Source of the DNA: UMGS75 sp963648435
Lineage (GTDB): Bacteria; Bacillota_I; Bacilli_A; ML615J-28; CAG-313
Length of the DNA stretch: 64,000 nucleotides
Assembly (NCBI GenBank): GCA_963648435.1
Contig: CAVJDT010000001.1
Coordinates: forward strand, 62,001-126,000
Reading direction: 5' to 3'
The notes under the pieces were generated by a model. The model saw nothing but the letters and a program-made list of their open reading frames with translations. It was not told where the DNA came from and made no database searches. This document shows, one piece after another, positions 50,371-59,647 of this stretch (position 1 is its first letter; each line of letters starts with the position of its first letter). The translations under genes were made by a program, and so were the position numbers.

Positions 50371-50709
50371 ATGAAATCGGTAGGCGGAAATAATAGTCTT
50401 GCATTTCAAGTTAAAACAACAGCGAAGAACGAAATCGGTGAAGCAGTTCCAATCTGGAAAACAATCCAAACAATCAATGGCTGGCTGGACTTATCAAGTG
50501 GAGATAGCAAATACAACAATTACAATGCGAAGATTGAAGAATCAACGCACATCTTTATTGGAGACTATGTGGAACTCGACCCAAAAATCACAGCCGAAAA
50601 GAGCCGAGCAATAGTTAATGGAAAGACCTATGACGTCATGCTAATAGACAATCCTATGGAGCTAAACTACCACTGGGAAATCTACTTAAAATACACAGGT
50701 GGTCAATAA
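50371..50709 (+). CDS. Head closure (head-tail joining) protein
   Basis: A 112-residue beta protein of the SPP1 gp16-like type: EAVPIWKTIQTINGWLDLSSGD and KSRAIVNGKTYDVMLIDNPMELNYHWEIYLK. It closes the portal channel after packaging. Starts two bases after the connector gene. Confidence 0.8.
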   Translation: MKSVGGNNSLAFQVKTTAKNEIGEAVPIWKTIQTINGWLDLSSGDSKYNNYNAKIEESTHIFIGDYVELDPKITAEKSRAIVNGKTYDVMLIDNPMELNYHWEIYLKYTGGQ

Positions 50710-51206
50710 TGAGTAATAAAATAGTTGCTGGATCGAATGTTAAATTTGAAGGAATGTCAGATGAAGTTCTAACAAAGTTCAAACAAGCAGCAATTGCAGG
50801 ACTTATGGAAGCAGCTGGTGAAATTGAAGCACAAGTCAAAAGAAACACCTCAACCGATAGTGGCCAGTTAAAAGGTAGCTGGGATAACAAGATAGACGAA
50901 AGTAAAATGGAAGCTATCATCGGATCTCCGCTAGAAAATGCACTCTGGGAAGAATTCGGCACTGGAGAATACGCACTAGAAGGCAAAGGGCGAAAAACAC
51001 CGTGGTACGTTCCTGTTGACACTTATAGAGGTCATAAGAAACCAACATATAACGGAAAAGTTGTGATAGTTTACGGCAAACATGGCAAAAAGTTTTATAA
51101 GACCGACGGAAAAAAACCAAAAAGAGCCTTATATAATGCTTTTAATTCAAAGAAAGCGAAAGTTGAAGCAATAATAACAAAGAAATTTAAGGAGATGATG
51201 AAATGA
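50709..51206 (+). CDS. HK97 gp10-like tail completion protein
   Basis: A 165-residue protein: VKFEGMSDEVLTKFKQAAIAGLMEAAGEIEAQVKRNTSTDSGQLKGSWDNKID and ALWEEFGTGEYALEGKGRKTPWYVPV are the classic HK97-gp10 pattern. It forms part of the head-tail neck. Overlaps its neighbours by a few bases. Confidence 0.88.
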   Translation: MSNKIVAGSNVKFEGMSDEVLTKFKQAAIAGLMEAAGEIEAQVKRNTSTDSGQLKGSWDNKIDESKMEAIIGSPLENALWEEFGTGEYALEGKGRKTPWYVPVDTYRGHKKPTYNGKVVIVYGKHGKKFYKTDGKKPKRALYNAFNSKKAKVEAIITKKFKEMMK

Positions 51207-51574
51207 CGAAAGAAGCACTAGGATACATCAACAACCAGCTAGTACAAGCAGGAATCAACTATGAGTTCGGAGTATGGACTTCTGACGTCATCTATCCTTA
51301 CTTTGTCGGAGAATACAACGAATCCGAACCAATGAACGAAGACGGACTACATGAAGCTGACTTCTTCTTAAACGGATTTACAAAAGGATCGTGGCTTGAT
51401 CTAGAAGAAGCAAAGCAAAAAATAGAAAGCCTATTCACTCACAACGCAAACATATTAAGCAATGGTTCAGGAATAGACGTCTCCTACGCTGGAAGTTTAG
51501 TCGTGCCAACAGGAGATGCAGACTTAAAACGACTACAAATCAACCTAAAAATTAAAGAATGGAAGGTGAACTAA
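51203..51574 (+). CDS. Tail terminator-like protein
   Basis: A 123-residue protein between gp10-like and major tail genes. TSDVIYPYFVGEYNESEPMNEDGLHEADFFLNGFTKGSWLDLEEAKQKIESLF fits minor capsid/tail terminator proteins of siphophages, which cap the tail tube. Function assigned mainly by position. Confidence 0.7.
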   Translation: MTKEALGYINNQLVQAGINYEFGVWTSDVIYPYFVGEYNESEPMNEDGLHEADFFLNGFTKGSWLDLEEAKQKIESLFTHNANILSNGSGIDVSYAGSLVVPTGDADLKRLQINLKIKEWKVN

Positions 51575-51577
51575 TTA

Positions 51578-52165
51578 ATGGCTAAAGCAGGAAAAACAGG
51601 AGTAACAACAAACACTCCTAAAAATATCGTGTTCGGTGCAGGAACAATTCATAAAAACCTAAAATATGCAACAAATGCATGGAACTTCGATGAATCAATT
51701 ATTGGAGCAACTTCAGGTGGGAGTAAACTAACAATCACACCAGAAGTAACACCAATAGAAGCAGACGGAGCACTAGTAAAAGTAAAAGGCCTACAAGTTA
51801 AAACAGGCGAAGTAGCAAAGCTTGAAATTAACTTCCTAGAGTTAACAAAAGACCTACTTAAATATTCAATCATAGGTGCGGACGGAACAAGCGAAGATGC
51901 TACAAACTATGACCTAGTAGAATCAAAAGCAAACATCGCAACAGGTGATTATTTAGAAAATATCGCATTCGTTGGTAAAACACTAGAAGGAAAGAACATC
52001 ATCGTAATTCTAGAAAACGCACTATGTACAAACGGGCTAGAATTAGAAGGAAAGAACAAAGAAGCTGGAGTTGTTGCATTAACATTTGAATGTCATGCAG
52101 AACTTACTAGTGACCTTGATACTTTACCGTTTAAAATCTATTATCCAAAACAAGCAACAGAATAA
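51578..52165 (+). CDS. Major tail tube protein
   Basis: A 195-residue beta-rich protein: KNIVFGAGTIHKNLKYATNAWNFDESIIGATSGGSKLTITPEVTPIEADGALVKVKGLQ is the typical tail tube start of TP901-1/phi13 type proteins. It polymerises around the tape measure. Codon bias is strong, as for an abundant protein. Confidence 0.88.
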   Translation: MAKAGKTGVTTNTPKNIVFGAGTIHKNLKYATNAWNFDESIIGATSGGSKLTITPEVTPIEADGALVKVKGLQVKTGEVAKLEINFLELTKDLLKYSIIGADGTSEDATNYDLVESKANIATGDYLENIAFVGKTLEGKNIIVILENALCTNGLELEGKNKEAGVVALTFECHAELTSDLDTLPFKIYYPKQATE

Positions 52166-52180
52166 AAAGGAGTATAAAAT

Positions 52181-52576
52181 ATGAGCGAAGAAAAAAACTA
52201 TGAATTAAGGGAATTACAGTCGTCTGATATTTTCTTATTAAGTAAAATCATTTCAAAAATTGGAGTTAAAAACTTCAAAAAAGCATTCTCAAACGATGAA
52301 ATAAGAGAAGCAAAAGCAAAAGCCCAAGAAGGAGATAGCGAAAAATTAACTGAGGAAGTAGGACTAACCGTAATCGTTGAAATCGTCGACATTATAGTCA
52401 ACAATCTACCAAACTGTGAAAACGAGATATATCAATTCTTGGCTAATGTTTCAGGATTAAAGAAAGAAAAAATTCAAAAACTAGGAATCGCAACATTTAT
52501 GAACATGATCGTCGACGTAATCAAAAAACCTGAGTTCGTGGATTTTTTCAAGGCTGCTTCGAGATTGTTCAAATAG
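52181..52576 (+). CDS. Tail assembly chaperone (gpG-like), with -1 frameshift site
   Basis: A 131-residue helical protein (LRELQSSDIFLLSKIISKIGVKNFKKAF) of the tail assembly chaperone type. Near its end the codons TTT TTC, preceded by T, form a slippery T TTT TTC (52543-52549). A shift of -1 there opens directly into the next ORF with no stop in between, giving the gpGT-like fusion known in most siphophages. The chaperone ends at residue 131 if no shift happens. Confidence 0.82.
   Translation: MSEEKNYELRELQSSDIFLLSKIISKIGVKNFKKAFSNDEIREAKAKAQEGDSEKLTEEVGLTVIVEIVDIIVNNLPNCENEIYQFLANVSGLKKEKIQKLGIATFMNMIVDVIKKPEFVDFFKAASRLFK
52543..52549 (+). other. Slippery heptamer T TTT TTC for programmed -1 frameshifting
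   Basis: The heptamer is in the right phase of the chaperone frame. After slipping, the -1 frame continues 14 codons from CAA at 52549 to the ATG at 52591 without a stop. Confidence 0.75.
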
Positions 52577-52590
52577 GAGAAATAGAATTT

Positions 52591-52872
52591 ATGGACTTGC
52601 TATTCAAACGATATGCAAGTCCATTTTTATTAACCGACCAAATGATAAGAACATCAACGTTTGCAGAATTTGTGTCCGAGTTAATAAGAATCACGAATGA
52701 AGAAAAAGAATGGGAAGTGTGGATGCACCGAGCAAAAGACAAAACATACGACGAATTCCAAAGAGAAATCGGAAGCCCAATCACTACCCAGGAAGAACGA
52801 ACAAAGAAAGAAGATCTCGAAGCGATAATCAAAGATTCTAATAACATTTTGGATAGTTTCAATCCTTCATAG
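52591..52872 (+). CDS. Tail assembly chaperone, frameshift partner (gpT-like)
   Basis: A 93-residue ORF in the -1 frame of the preceding gene, with its own ATG and a nearby GGAGAAA, so it may be made both as a fusion and alone. Sequence LLFKRYASPFLLTDQMIRTSTFAEFVSELI and EFQREIG is typical of this position. It helps the tape measure assemble. Confidence 0.75.
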   Translation: MDLLFKRYASPFLLTDQMIRTSTFAEFVSELIRITNEEKEWEVWMHRAKDKTYDEFQREIGSPITTQEERTKKEDLEAIIKDSNNILDSFNPS

Positions 52873-52888
52873 CAAAGGGGGTGACAAA

Positions 52889-54952
52889 TTGGAAATATTC
52901 AAACTGGCAGGTTCAATAGCTATAAATGGAGCTGAAGAAGCAGCTGCCAAACTAAGAGACATTGAAGAAAAAGCACAACACATGGCCACAAGAGTGGCCG
53001 ACAAATTAAGATTAAATCCTAATATTAATACAAGTAATGCAACAAGATCACTAAACTCGCTGACGACTACCATTGCAGCTCAACAAAGAACACTGCAGGC
53101 TTTAAAAAATGACTATACCGCTGTAGTTTTAGCAGAAGGAAAAAATAGTGCAGCAGCAAAAGCACTCGAAAGAGAAATAAGAAATTTATCAAGCGAATTG
53201 AAAGAGAATCAAAATAAGTTAAGAAATGCAAGTCAAGCAGCTGACCAATTAGATAACAGCCTCGAAGCAGTAGATAACCAGGCAAGAAGTACAGCAAATG
53301 GTGGATTCACAGTTCTAAAAGGAGCTATAGCTAATCTCGTTTCACAAGGTTTTACAAGACTGATTCAATCTGCAGGGGAACTAATAAAAGGAGCAGCATC
53401 ATACCAAAGTAGCCTTGAACAATATAATACTAGTTTTGAAGTAATGACAGGTAGTGCAGAGAAGGCAGCAGCGGTAACTAAAAAACTAGGAGAAATAGCA
53501 GCAAATACACCATTTGAAATGACTGATGTGGCAGATACGACGCAACTGTTAATGAACTATGGACTAACGGCCGATGATGCAATTGCGAAAATGCAAATGC
53601 TTGGTGATATTTCACAAGGTAGTGCTGAGAAGATGAACAGAATATCAATGGCATACGGCCAAATGTCATCAGCTGGAAAAGTATCTCTTGAAGATGTCAA
53701 GCAAATGATCGAAGCGGGTTTCAACCCACTACAAGAAATATCACAAACAACAGGCGAGAGCATGGCCAGTCTTTATAACCGAATTAGTAAAGGAACAATC
53801 ACGGTAGACGAAATAACAGCTTCAATGGAGCGTTCAACTGCTGCAGGTGGAAAATACTATGGTTCAATGGATAAGCAATCACAAACGCTGCAAGGAAGAC
53901 TATCAACTTTAAAAGACACAATTAATTCAAGTCTAGGAAAAGCAATGATTCCTATTTTGGAAACACTAGCGAATAAAGTTTTGCCTCAAGTAACAGCAGC
54001 ACTTGAAAAAGTAGACTGGGAAAGTTTTGGTGAAAAAGCAGGAAAAGTATTTAATAAAATCCTAAGTTTTGCGATGTGGGTAATAGATAATTTCGACACA
54101 ATATCAACACTAGTAATAGCAGTAGGAGCTGCATTCTTGACGTGGAAAGTGGTCGGAATTATTAATGGGCTTATTACAGCAATAAAAGCCTTAACTGCTA
54201 CACAGTGGGCTCTGAACGCAGCAATGTCGGCGAACCCTATAGGACTAATCATAGCTGCTATTGCAGCACTAATTGCCATTATTATAGTGCTAGTTAAAAA
54301 CTGGGATAAAGTCAAAGCGGCAGGGACAAAATGCTGGGACGGCATAAAAAATGCATGGAACGGAGCGGCAAACTGGTTTAAAACAAAGGTATCCGCCCCA
54401 ATATCAAAAACATTCAGTAATCTATGGGACGGCATAAAAAATAGTGCATCAAAAGCCTGGGACACAGTCACTAATGGGATTAAAAACTTAGTAAATAAAA
54501 TTAAAAATTTATTTAATTTCAAAATAAAATACCCAGAAATAAAAGTTCCAAAATTCGGAATCATACCTAGCGGGTGGAAAGTCGGAGACTTACTAAAAGG
54601 AAAGATCCCAAAATTAACTGTTAAATGGAATGCTGAAGGTGCAATTTTTAATAAGCCCGCTATCTTTAATACACAGTATGGATTACAAGGCGTAGGTGAA
54701 GCTGGAGCAGAAGCAGTAGCACCGATTGATAAGTTAAAAAACTACGTAGGTGAATCAGTACATGCAGAAACAAGTGGAATAGCTGATACAATTGACAAAT
54801 TAATAGAAATGCTAGCATATTACTTCCCACAAATTACTACAAACATGGATAAAAACATTGTCCTTGATGATGGAGTTCTTGTCGGAAGACTAGCACCAAA
54901 AATGAATAAAAAATTTGCTGATATACAAAAAGCAAATGAAAGAGGTAGATAA
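52889..54952 (+). CDS. Tail tape measure protein
   Basis: A 687-residue protein. The first 140 residues are coiled coil (QRTLQALKNDYTAVVLAEG, ELKENQNKLRNASQAADQLDNSLEAVDN). Residues 185-330 match the TP901 core domain (ASYQSSLEQYNTSFEVMTGSAEKAAAV, NYGLTADDAIAKMQMLGDISQGS). Residues 400-480 have hydrophobic helices (LVIAVGAAFLTWKVVGIINGLI, IAAIAALIAIIIVL). It has a TTG start behind AAAGGGGGTG. At about 690 residues it predicts a relatively short tail; no lysozyme or peptidase motif is seen. Confidence 0.93.
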   Translation: MEIFKLAGSIAINGAEEAAAKLRDIEEKAQHMATRVADKLRLNPNINTSNATRSLNSLTTTIAAQQRTLQALKNDYTAVVLAEGKNSAAAKALEREIRNLSSELKENQNKLRNASQAADQLDNSLEAVDNQARSTANGGFTVLKGAIANLVSQGFTRLIQSAGELIKGAASYQSSLEQYNTSFEVMTGSAEKAAAVTKKLGEIAANTPFEMTDVADTTQLLMNYGLTADDAIAKMQMLGDISQGSAEKMNRISMAYGQMSSAGKVSLEDVKQMIEAGFNPLQEISQTTGESMASLYNRISKGTITVDEITASMERSTAAGGKYYGSMDKQSQTLQGRLSTLKDTINSSLGKAMIPILETLANKVLPQVTAALEKVDWESFGEKAGKVFNKILSFAMWVIDNFDTISTLVIAVGAAFLTWKVVGIINGLITAIKALTATQWALNAAMSANPIGLIIAAIAALIAIIIVLVKNWDKVKAAGTKCWDGIKNAWNGAANWFKTKVSAPISKTFSNLWDGIKNSASKAWDTVTNGIKNLVNKIKNLFNFKIKYPEIKVPKFGIIPSGWKVGDLLKGKIPKLTVKWNAEGAIFNKPAIFNTQYGLQGVGEAGAEAVAPIDKLKNYVGESVHAETSGIADTIDKLIEMLAYYFPQITTNMDKNIVLDDGVLVGRLAPKMNKKFADIQKANERGR

Positions 54953-55620
54953 TGAATGCGGTTATTATAGGAAACATAAATCTATATAATGATTTTGACT
55001 TGATACTGACAAGCAAAACCATAGGTTCACCAGAGCCAAAAACAGCATCAATAGATATTCCTGGTGGTGATGGTTCGCTGGATTTAACTGAAAATTTTGG
55101 TGATGTTAAATACAAAAATAGAAAAATAACATTAGAGTTTGCAACAATAGTTTCACAAGAACAATTTCTATCACTATTCTCACGCATTCAAGACACATTC
55201 CACGGAAAGAAAATGAAAATCACATTGACAGATGATCCTGAATTTTACTATGTCGGAAGAATCTATGTCGACGAGTGGAAATCAAATAAACGAATAGGAA
55301 TAATAAAAATAGAAATTGACGCAGAACCATACAAATACAAAAATGCGATAACTATCGTAACAAATCAAATAACAGGGGCAACAAGCATTTCATGTCAAAA
55401 CTTGCGTAAGCAGGTTGTACCTACAATAACAGCAAGCAGTGAAGTAACACTAGTGTGGGGTATAACAGAAGAAAATTCAGAAGGAACGTACCAAAAAGTA
55501 TTCAGTGGGACAATCACGGACGATAACATTATTTTTAAACAAGGAGAAAACATTGTAAAGTTTACACCTACTGGTGAATCAGCACTAATTACAATCGAGT
55601 ATCAAGAAAGGGGGTTATAA
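54952..55620 (+). CDS. Distal tail protein (Dit)
   Basis: A 222-residue protein of the phage_tail/Dit family: LTSKTIGSPEPKTASIDIPGGDGSLDLTENFGDVKYKNRKITLEF is the characteristic N-terminal belt. It forms the ring at the tail tip to which the next proteins attach. Start overlaps the tape measure stop (TAATG). Confidence 0.9.
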   Translation: MNAVIIGNINLYNDFDLILTSKTIGSPEPKTASIDIPGGDGSLDLTENFGDVKYKNRKITLEFATIVSQEQFLSLFSRIQDTFHGKKMKITLTDDPEFYYVGRIYVDEWKSNKRIGIIKIEIDAEPYKYKNAITIVTNQITGATSISCQNLRKQVVPTITASSEVTLVWGITEENSEGTYQKVFSGTITDDNIIFKQGENIVKFTPTGESALITIEYQERGL

Positions 55621-55621
55621 A

Positions 55622-57295
55622 ATGTATGAAGTTTATTGTGATAATTTCAAAATTTATGACTCCCGACTTGAAGAATTAAAAATTTTTAATGCAAAATTAG
55701 ACCTAGAGGTAAATAAGATTGGTTCATTCGTTTTTGACATTTATCCAGAGCACAAATACTTTGACAAATTAAAAAAAATGAAGTCAATAATTACGATAAT
55801 ACAAGACGGAAAATTAATCTTCAAAGGACGAATACTAAATACAGAAGAAGGATTCTATAATGAACAGCAAGTCACTTGCGAAGGTGAACTTGCTTTTTTA
55901 TTGGATTCAATTCAAAGACCATATGGATCACAAGCTAATTCATGGGAAGGAACACCTGAAGAATACCTTCGAATGCTTATAGAAGGAGAAGAAGGACACC
56001 TAGGACATAATAGTCAGGTAGATGAGTACAAACAATTCAAAGTAGGAATCGTCAATGTCCAAGCTCAAGCTACAACAGGAAATATCCAAAGATCAGATAG
56101 TGAATACAAGACAACGTGGGAACTTATATCGTCCAAATTAATCGATCAACTAGGCGGGTATTTATGGGTAAGGCACGAAGCTGATGGAAACTACATTGAT
56201 TATTTGAAAGATTTTAATACTTTATCAAATCAAAAAATAGAGTTTGGAAAAAACTTGTTGAATTTTAAAAAAATAACCAAGGGCGAAGATTTAATGACTG
56301 GGATAATTCCTCTTGGAGCAGCACAAGAAGAAACAAACACCAGAATAACTATAGCAGCAGTAAATGATGACTTGGATTATTTAGTCAATACTGAAGCAGA
56401 AGAAACCTACGGTAAAATTTTCAAGACGGTTATATGGGATGACGTAAACGACCCAACAACACTGAAATCAAAAGCACAGGCATATCTTGCAAATGCCATA
56501 TTTATGTCAGTTTCTATTGAATTATCAGCAGCAGACTTATCTGGTATAGAAGGCGTAAACCCATTCCGAATCGGCCAATACATCGTCGTAAAAGATAAAC
56601 AGCATGGGCTTGAAACATTAAAAAGCGACCTTGAATTTTTGGTAAAAAAACTATCGCTTGATATCCTCAATCCTGCCAATAACACACTAACAGTGGGAGC
56701 GACGTATAAAACATTTACTGAAACAACAACAGGCAACGCTAAAAGTCAAAGCGAAATTGTTGAAAAAATTAATAGTATAGAAAAAAACGTCTCAGAAAGC
56801 GGAGTCACAAAAGAAGAACTAAATGCAGCAATCGCACAAGTTACCGAACAAAACAACTCTGTGATAAGTCAATCATCGACTGAAATACTAACGCAAGTAT
56901 CACAAGATTACTACTTAAAAGATGATGCTGAAAAACTAGTAGAATCCGTAGAGACCCAATTCAAACAAACAAATAATGAATTCGAGTTGAGGTTCAACGA
57001 ATTCTCACAAGATATCCAGTCTGTAGCAAATGGAGCAGATGCACAATTTCAAAAAATAAGTAAATACATTCGATTTGTTGATGGAAATATCCTATTAGGT
57101 GAAGACGGAAACGAACTCATACTAAAAATCCAAAACAATAAAATATCATTCATAGAAGGAAACGTAGAAGTTGCTTATTTTAGCAACCGCAAACTTTATG
57201 TGAATGATGGTGAATACATTAATTCTTTAAAATTAGGAAACTATGCATTCATTCCAAGAACAAACGGAAATTTGAGCTTTAAGAAGGTGACATAA
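55622..57295 (+). CDS. Tail-associated protein (Tal/endopeptidase-like)
   Basis: A 557-residue protein with the prophage_tail pattern (EVYCDNFKIYDSRLEELKIFNAKLDLEVNKIGSFVFDIYPEHKYFDKL and GRILNTEEGFYNEQQVTCEGELAFLLDS). Residues 380-460 form a coiled coil. No peptidase or lytic domain is recognisable at the C-terminus. It makes the hub of the tail tip. Confidence 0.85.
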   Translation: MYEVYCDNFKIYDSRLEELKIFNAKLDLEVNKIGSFVFDIYPEHKYFDKLKKMKSIITIIQDGKLIFKGRILNTEEGFYNEQQVTCEGELAFLLDSIQRPYGSQANSWEGTPEEYLRMLIEGEEGHLGHNSQVDEYKQFKVGIVNVQAQATTGNIQRSDSEYKTTWELISSKLIDQLGGYLWVRHEADGNYIDYLKDFNTLSNQKIEFGKNLLNFKKITKGEDLMTGIIPLGAAQEETNTRITIAAVNDDLDYLVNTEAEETYGKIFKTVIWDDVNDPTTLKSKAQAYLANAIFMSVSIELSAADLSGIEGVNPFRIGQYIVVKDKQHGLETLKSDLEFLVKKLSLDILNPANNTLTVGATYKTFTETTTGNAKSQSEIVEKINSIEKNVSESGVTKEELNAAIAQVTEQNNSVISQSSTEILTQVSQDYYLKDDAEKLVESVETQFKQTNNEFELRFNEFSQDIQSVANGADAQFQKISKYIRFVDGNILLGEDGNELILKIQNNKISFIEGNVEVAYFSNRKLYVNDGEYINSLKLGNYAFIPRTNGNLSFKKVT

Positions 57296-59028
57296 TGGCA
57301 ACAAGCAATCCAATGAGTACAAGTAACACAAATATAAAATATACAATTTCTATTACACAAAACAGCCAGAGCATAATCGATAACACTTCGAACGTAACCG
57401 TAAGCGTGAGATTTTACCGAACAAATACAGGATACGAATCATACGGAACTGGTACTGTTTACTGTAAGATCAACGGAGTACAATATACAGCCAACGTGAC
57501 ATCTTCACAGAAAATAACAAGTTCAGGAATTACACTATTTACTAAAACACTGAATATATCACACAACGCTGATGGAACAAAGACATTAGTCACAAGTGCA
57601 TGGATAAATCATAGCGTAGTGACATCTGTTGAACAATCATACTCACAAGCGTTGACAACAATTCCTAGAGCAACCACTCCAACGTTGTCGTCAACGAGCA
57701 CTGAAATGGGAAATGCAGTAACAATAACGATGAATAGAGCATCAATCTCATTCACACACACACTAAGCTATAAGTTCGGAAATGTAAGTGGAACACTGGA
57801 AACAGGGCTAGGAACATCATACTCATGGACAATCCCATTGACACTAGCCAATCAGATACCAAACGCAACGAGCGGAACAGGAACGATTACTTGTCAAACT
57901 TACAGTGGAAGCACACTAATAGGAACGAAGTCAATCTCATTCATAGCAACAGTGCCAAATACAGTCGTACCTGTTATTAATTCAGTCGCTGTCACAGAAA
58001 CAGTGACAACACCAGACATAGCTACTAAATTCAGTGGTTTCGTTCAGAGTAAATCAAAACCAAAAATAGTGACAACCGCAACAGGAGCATACGGAAGCAC
58101 GATACAAACATATAAGGTTTATATTCGTGATAGTTCAAATAACAACCTGGCTGTTTATTCAGGAGCAGACGTCACGATAGAACCAATCCTAATCAGCGGA
58201 ACGGTTAAGGTCGTTGTCTCGGTTACTGATAGCCGAGGAAGAACCGCAAGCTACTCGCAAGATATAACAGTGCTGGCTTACGAGTCACCTAAAATAAGTG
58301 GATTTACAGGTTTTCGATGCAATTCGGACGGAACAGCAAACTATGAGGGGGAGTGCTTAAATATAAGTCTCAACTTCAATATTGCCACAGTGAACAATTT
58401 AAATGACAAATACTATGAAGTAGATTACAGAGTTAAAGGAACTACAGAATGGACAGTGCTAGTATCAAACAACATATACAGCAGAACTGATAGCTTCATA
58501 ACAACAGCTACATTCAGCGGTGATAATGCCTATGAATTGAAGTTGCAACTTTATGACTTCTTCGATGCAGCATCGGTCATTGTGGACATACCTACAGCGT
58601 TCACACTGGTGGACTTTAGAAGCACTGGAAAAGGAATAGCATTCGGTAAGGTCTCCGAAGCCGATCGAATGGAAATAGCACTCGACGTTGAATTGACGGG
58701 TGAGCTTATTCAAGAAGCAAGACAAAATGCAACATTACAAAATAGCTGGGTGAACTATGGATCAGCCTATGAATCCGCAACATTCTGGAAAGACAAATGT
58801 GGAGTGGTTCATTTAGCAGGACTAATCAAAGGTGGAACAACAACCGCCGAAACCGTAATATTTACATTACCTGAAGGATACCGACCACGCACAAGTGAGA
58901 AATTCTTCTGTGTTTCAATGAACGCAATATGTGTAATTGATGTTTATTCAAATGGTGCGGTAGCAATTAAAACAGGAGCGAACAGCGGCTGGCTTTCACT
59001 TTCAGGTATAAACTTTAGAGCAGCATAG
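57295..59028 (+). CDS. DUF859-like tail tip/fibre protein
   Basis: A 577-residue beta protein. It matches the DUF859 family of Firmicutes phage tail proteins: KYTISITQNSQSIIDNTSNVTVSVRFYRTNTGYESYGTGTVYCKINGVQY, ALTTIPRAT, and FRSTGKGIAFGKVSEADRMEIALDVELTG. The last 90 residues form a separate C-terminal domain typical of minor structural proteins. Likely receptor contact or tail tip, with Ser/Thr-rich Ig-like repeats. Confidence 0.85.
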   Translation: MATSNPMSTSNTNIKYTISITQNSQSIIDNTSNVTVSVRFYRTNTGYESYGTGTVYCKINGVQYTANVTSSQKITSSGITLFTKTLNISHNADGTKTLVTSAWINHSVVTSVEQSYSQALTTIPRATTPTLSSTSTEMGNAVTITMNRASISFTHTLSYKFGNVSGTLETGLGTSYSWTIPLTLANQIPNATSGTGTITCQTYSGSTLIGTKSISFIATVPNTVVPVINSVAVTETVTTPDIATKFSGFVQSKSKPKIVTTATGAYGSTIQTYKVYIRDSSNNNLAVYSGADVTIEPILISGTVKVVVSVTDSRGRTASYSQDITVLAYESPKISGFTGFRCNSDGTANYEGECLNISLNFNIATVNNLNDKYYEVDYRVKGTTEWTVLVSNNIYSRTDSFITTATFSGDNAYELKLQLYDFFDAASVIVDIPTAFTLVDFRSTGKGIAFGKVSEADRMEIALDVELTGELIQEARQNATLQNSWVNYGSAYESATFWKDKCGVVHLAGLIKGGTTTAETVIFTLPEGYRPRTSEKFFCVSMNAICVIDVYSNGAVAIKTGANSGWLSLSGINFRAA

Positions 59029-59047
59029 ATCAGCAGGAAGGAAGAAC

Positions 59048-59266
59048 ATGACAGAAACAATTTTAATTGCAATATTATCCCTAGCGGGAACAACAATTGG
59101 GACTTTCGGTGGCATTATAACTGCTAGTAAACTAACAAACTACCGAATCGAACAACTAGAAAAAAAGGTCGAGAAACACAACTCGATCGTTGAACGTACA
59201 TTCATCCTAGAAGGCCAAATGAAAGAAGTTCAACACGAAATAACAGATTTAAAAAAGGAGAGATAG
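59048..59266 (+). CDS. XhlA-like holin-associated protein
   Basis: A 72-residue protein: N-terminal hydrophobic helix (ILIAILSLAGTTIGTFGGIIT), then a coiled coil EQLEKKVEKHNSIVERTFILEGQMKEVQHEI. This fits hemolysin XhlA, membrane-associated and needed for lysis together with a holin. It is followed at four bases by the holin. Confidence 0.8.
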   Translation: MTETILIAILSLAGTTIGTFGGIITASKLTNYRIEQLEKKVEKHNSIVERTFILEGQMKEVQHEITDLKKER

Positions 59267-59269
59267 AAC

Positions 59270-59617
59270 ATGGAAGAATTAATTGTCTTTTTAGGAATTT
59301 ACGGTTGGCAATTAGCACTAATAGCATTACTAGGAGTTATCATCTTAGGAATTCTAAAATATACAAATGCGTTTGCTAAAATTGAAAAGGAAAAACGTAA
59401 ACCGATTTATTTTGCAATAACAGTGGGATTCTCACTAATCGCAAGCATCATCTATTTAATAGTAATTAAACAATTTGAAATTAACTATGTAATTACTGTT
59501 GCAACAGCAATCTATGCTTTAAATCAAACATTTTACACAATTTACGAAAATACAAGTTTAAGAGATTTAATTTGTAAACTATTAGACATTATCAAAGAAA
59601 AAATTAAAAACAACTAA
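59270..59617 (+). CDS. Phage holin
   Basis: A 115-residue protein with three hydrophobic segments (LGIYGWQLALIALLGVIILGIL, IYFAITVGFSLIASIIYLIV, VITVATAIYALNQTFYTIY) and a basic tail, as in phage holins. It forms pores in the cytoplasmic membrane at lysis. The usual endolysin gene does not follow; a terminator and a minus-strand gene lie there. Confidence 0.82.
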   Translation: MEELIVFLGIYGWQLALIALLGVIILGILKYTNAFAKIEKEKRKPIYFAITVGFSLIASIIYLIVIKQFEINYVITVATAIYALNQTFYTIYENTSLRDLICKLLDIIKEKIKNN

Positions 59618-59620
59618 TGA

Positions 59621-59647
59621 AGGCGGTCGTAATGGCCGCCTCTTTTT
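59621..59647 (+). terminator. Terminator after the holin
   Basis: GGCGGTC and GGCCGCC form a 7-bp stem (one G-U), followed by TCTTTTT. It overlaps the end of the convergent two-TM gene. Confidence 0.8.
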
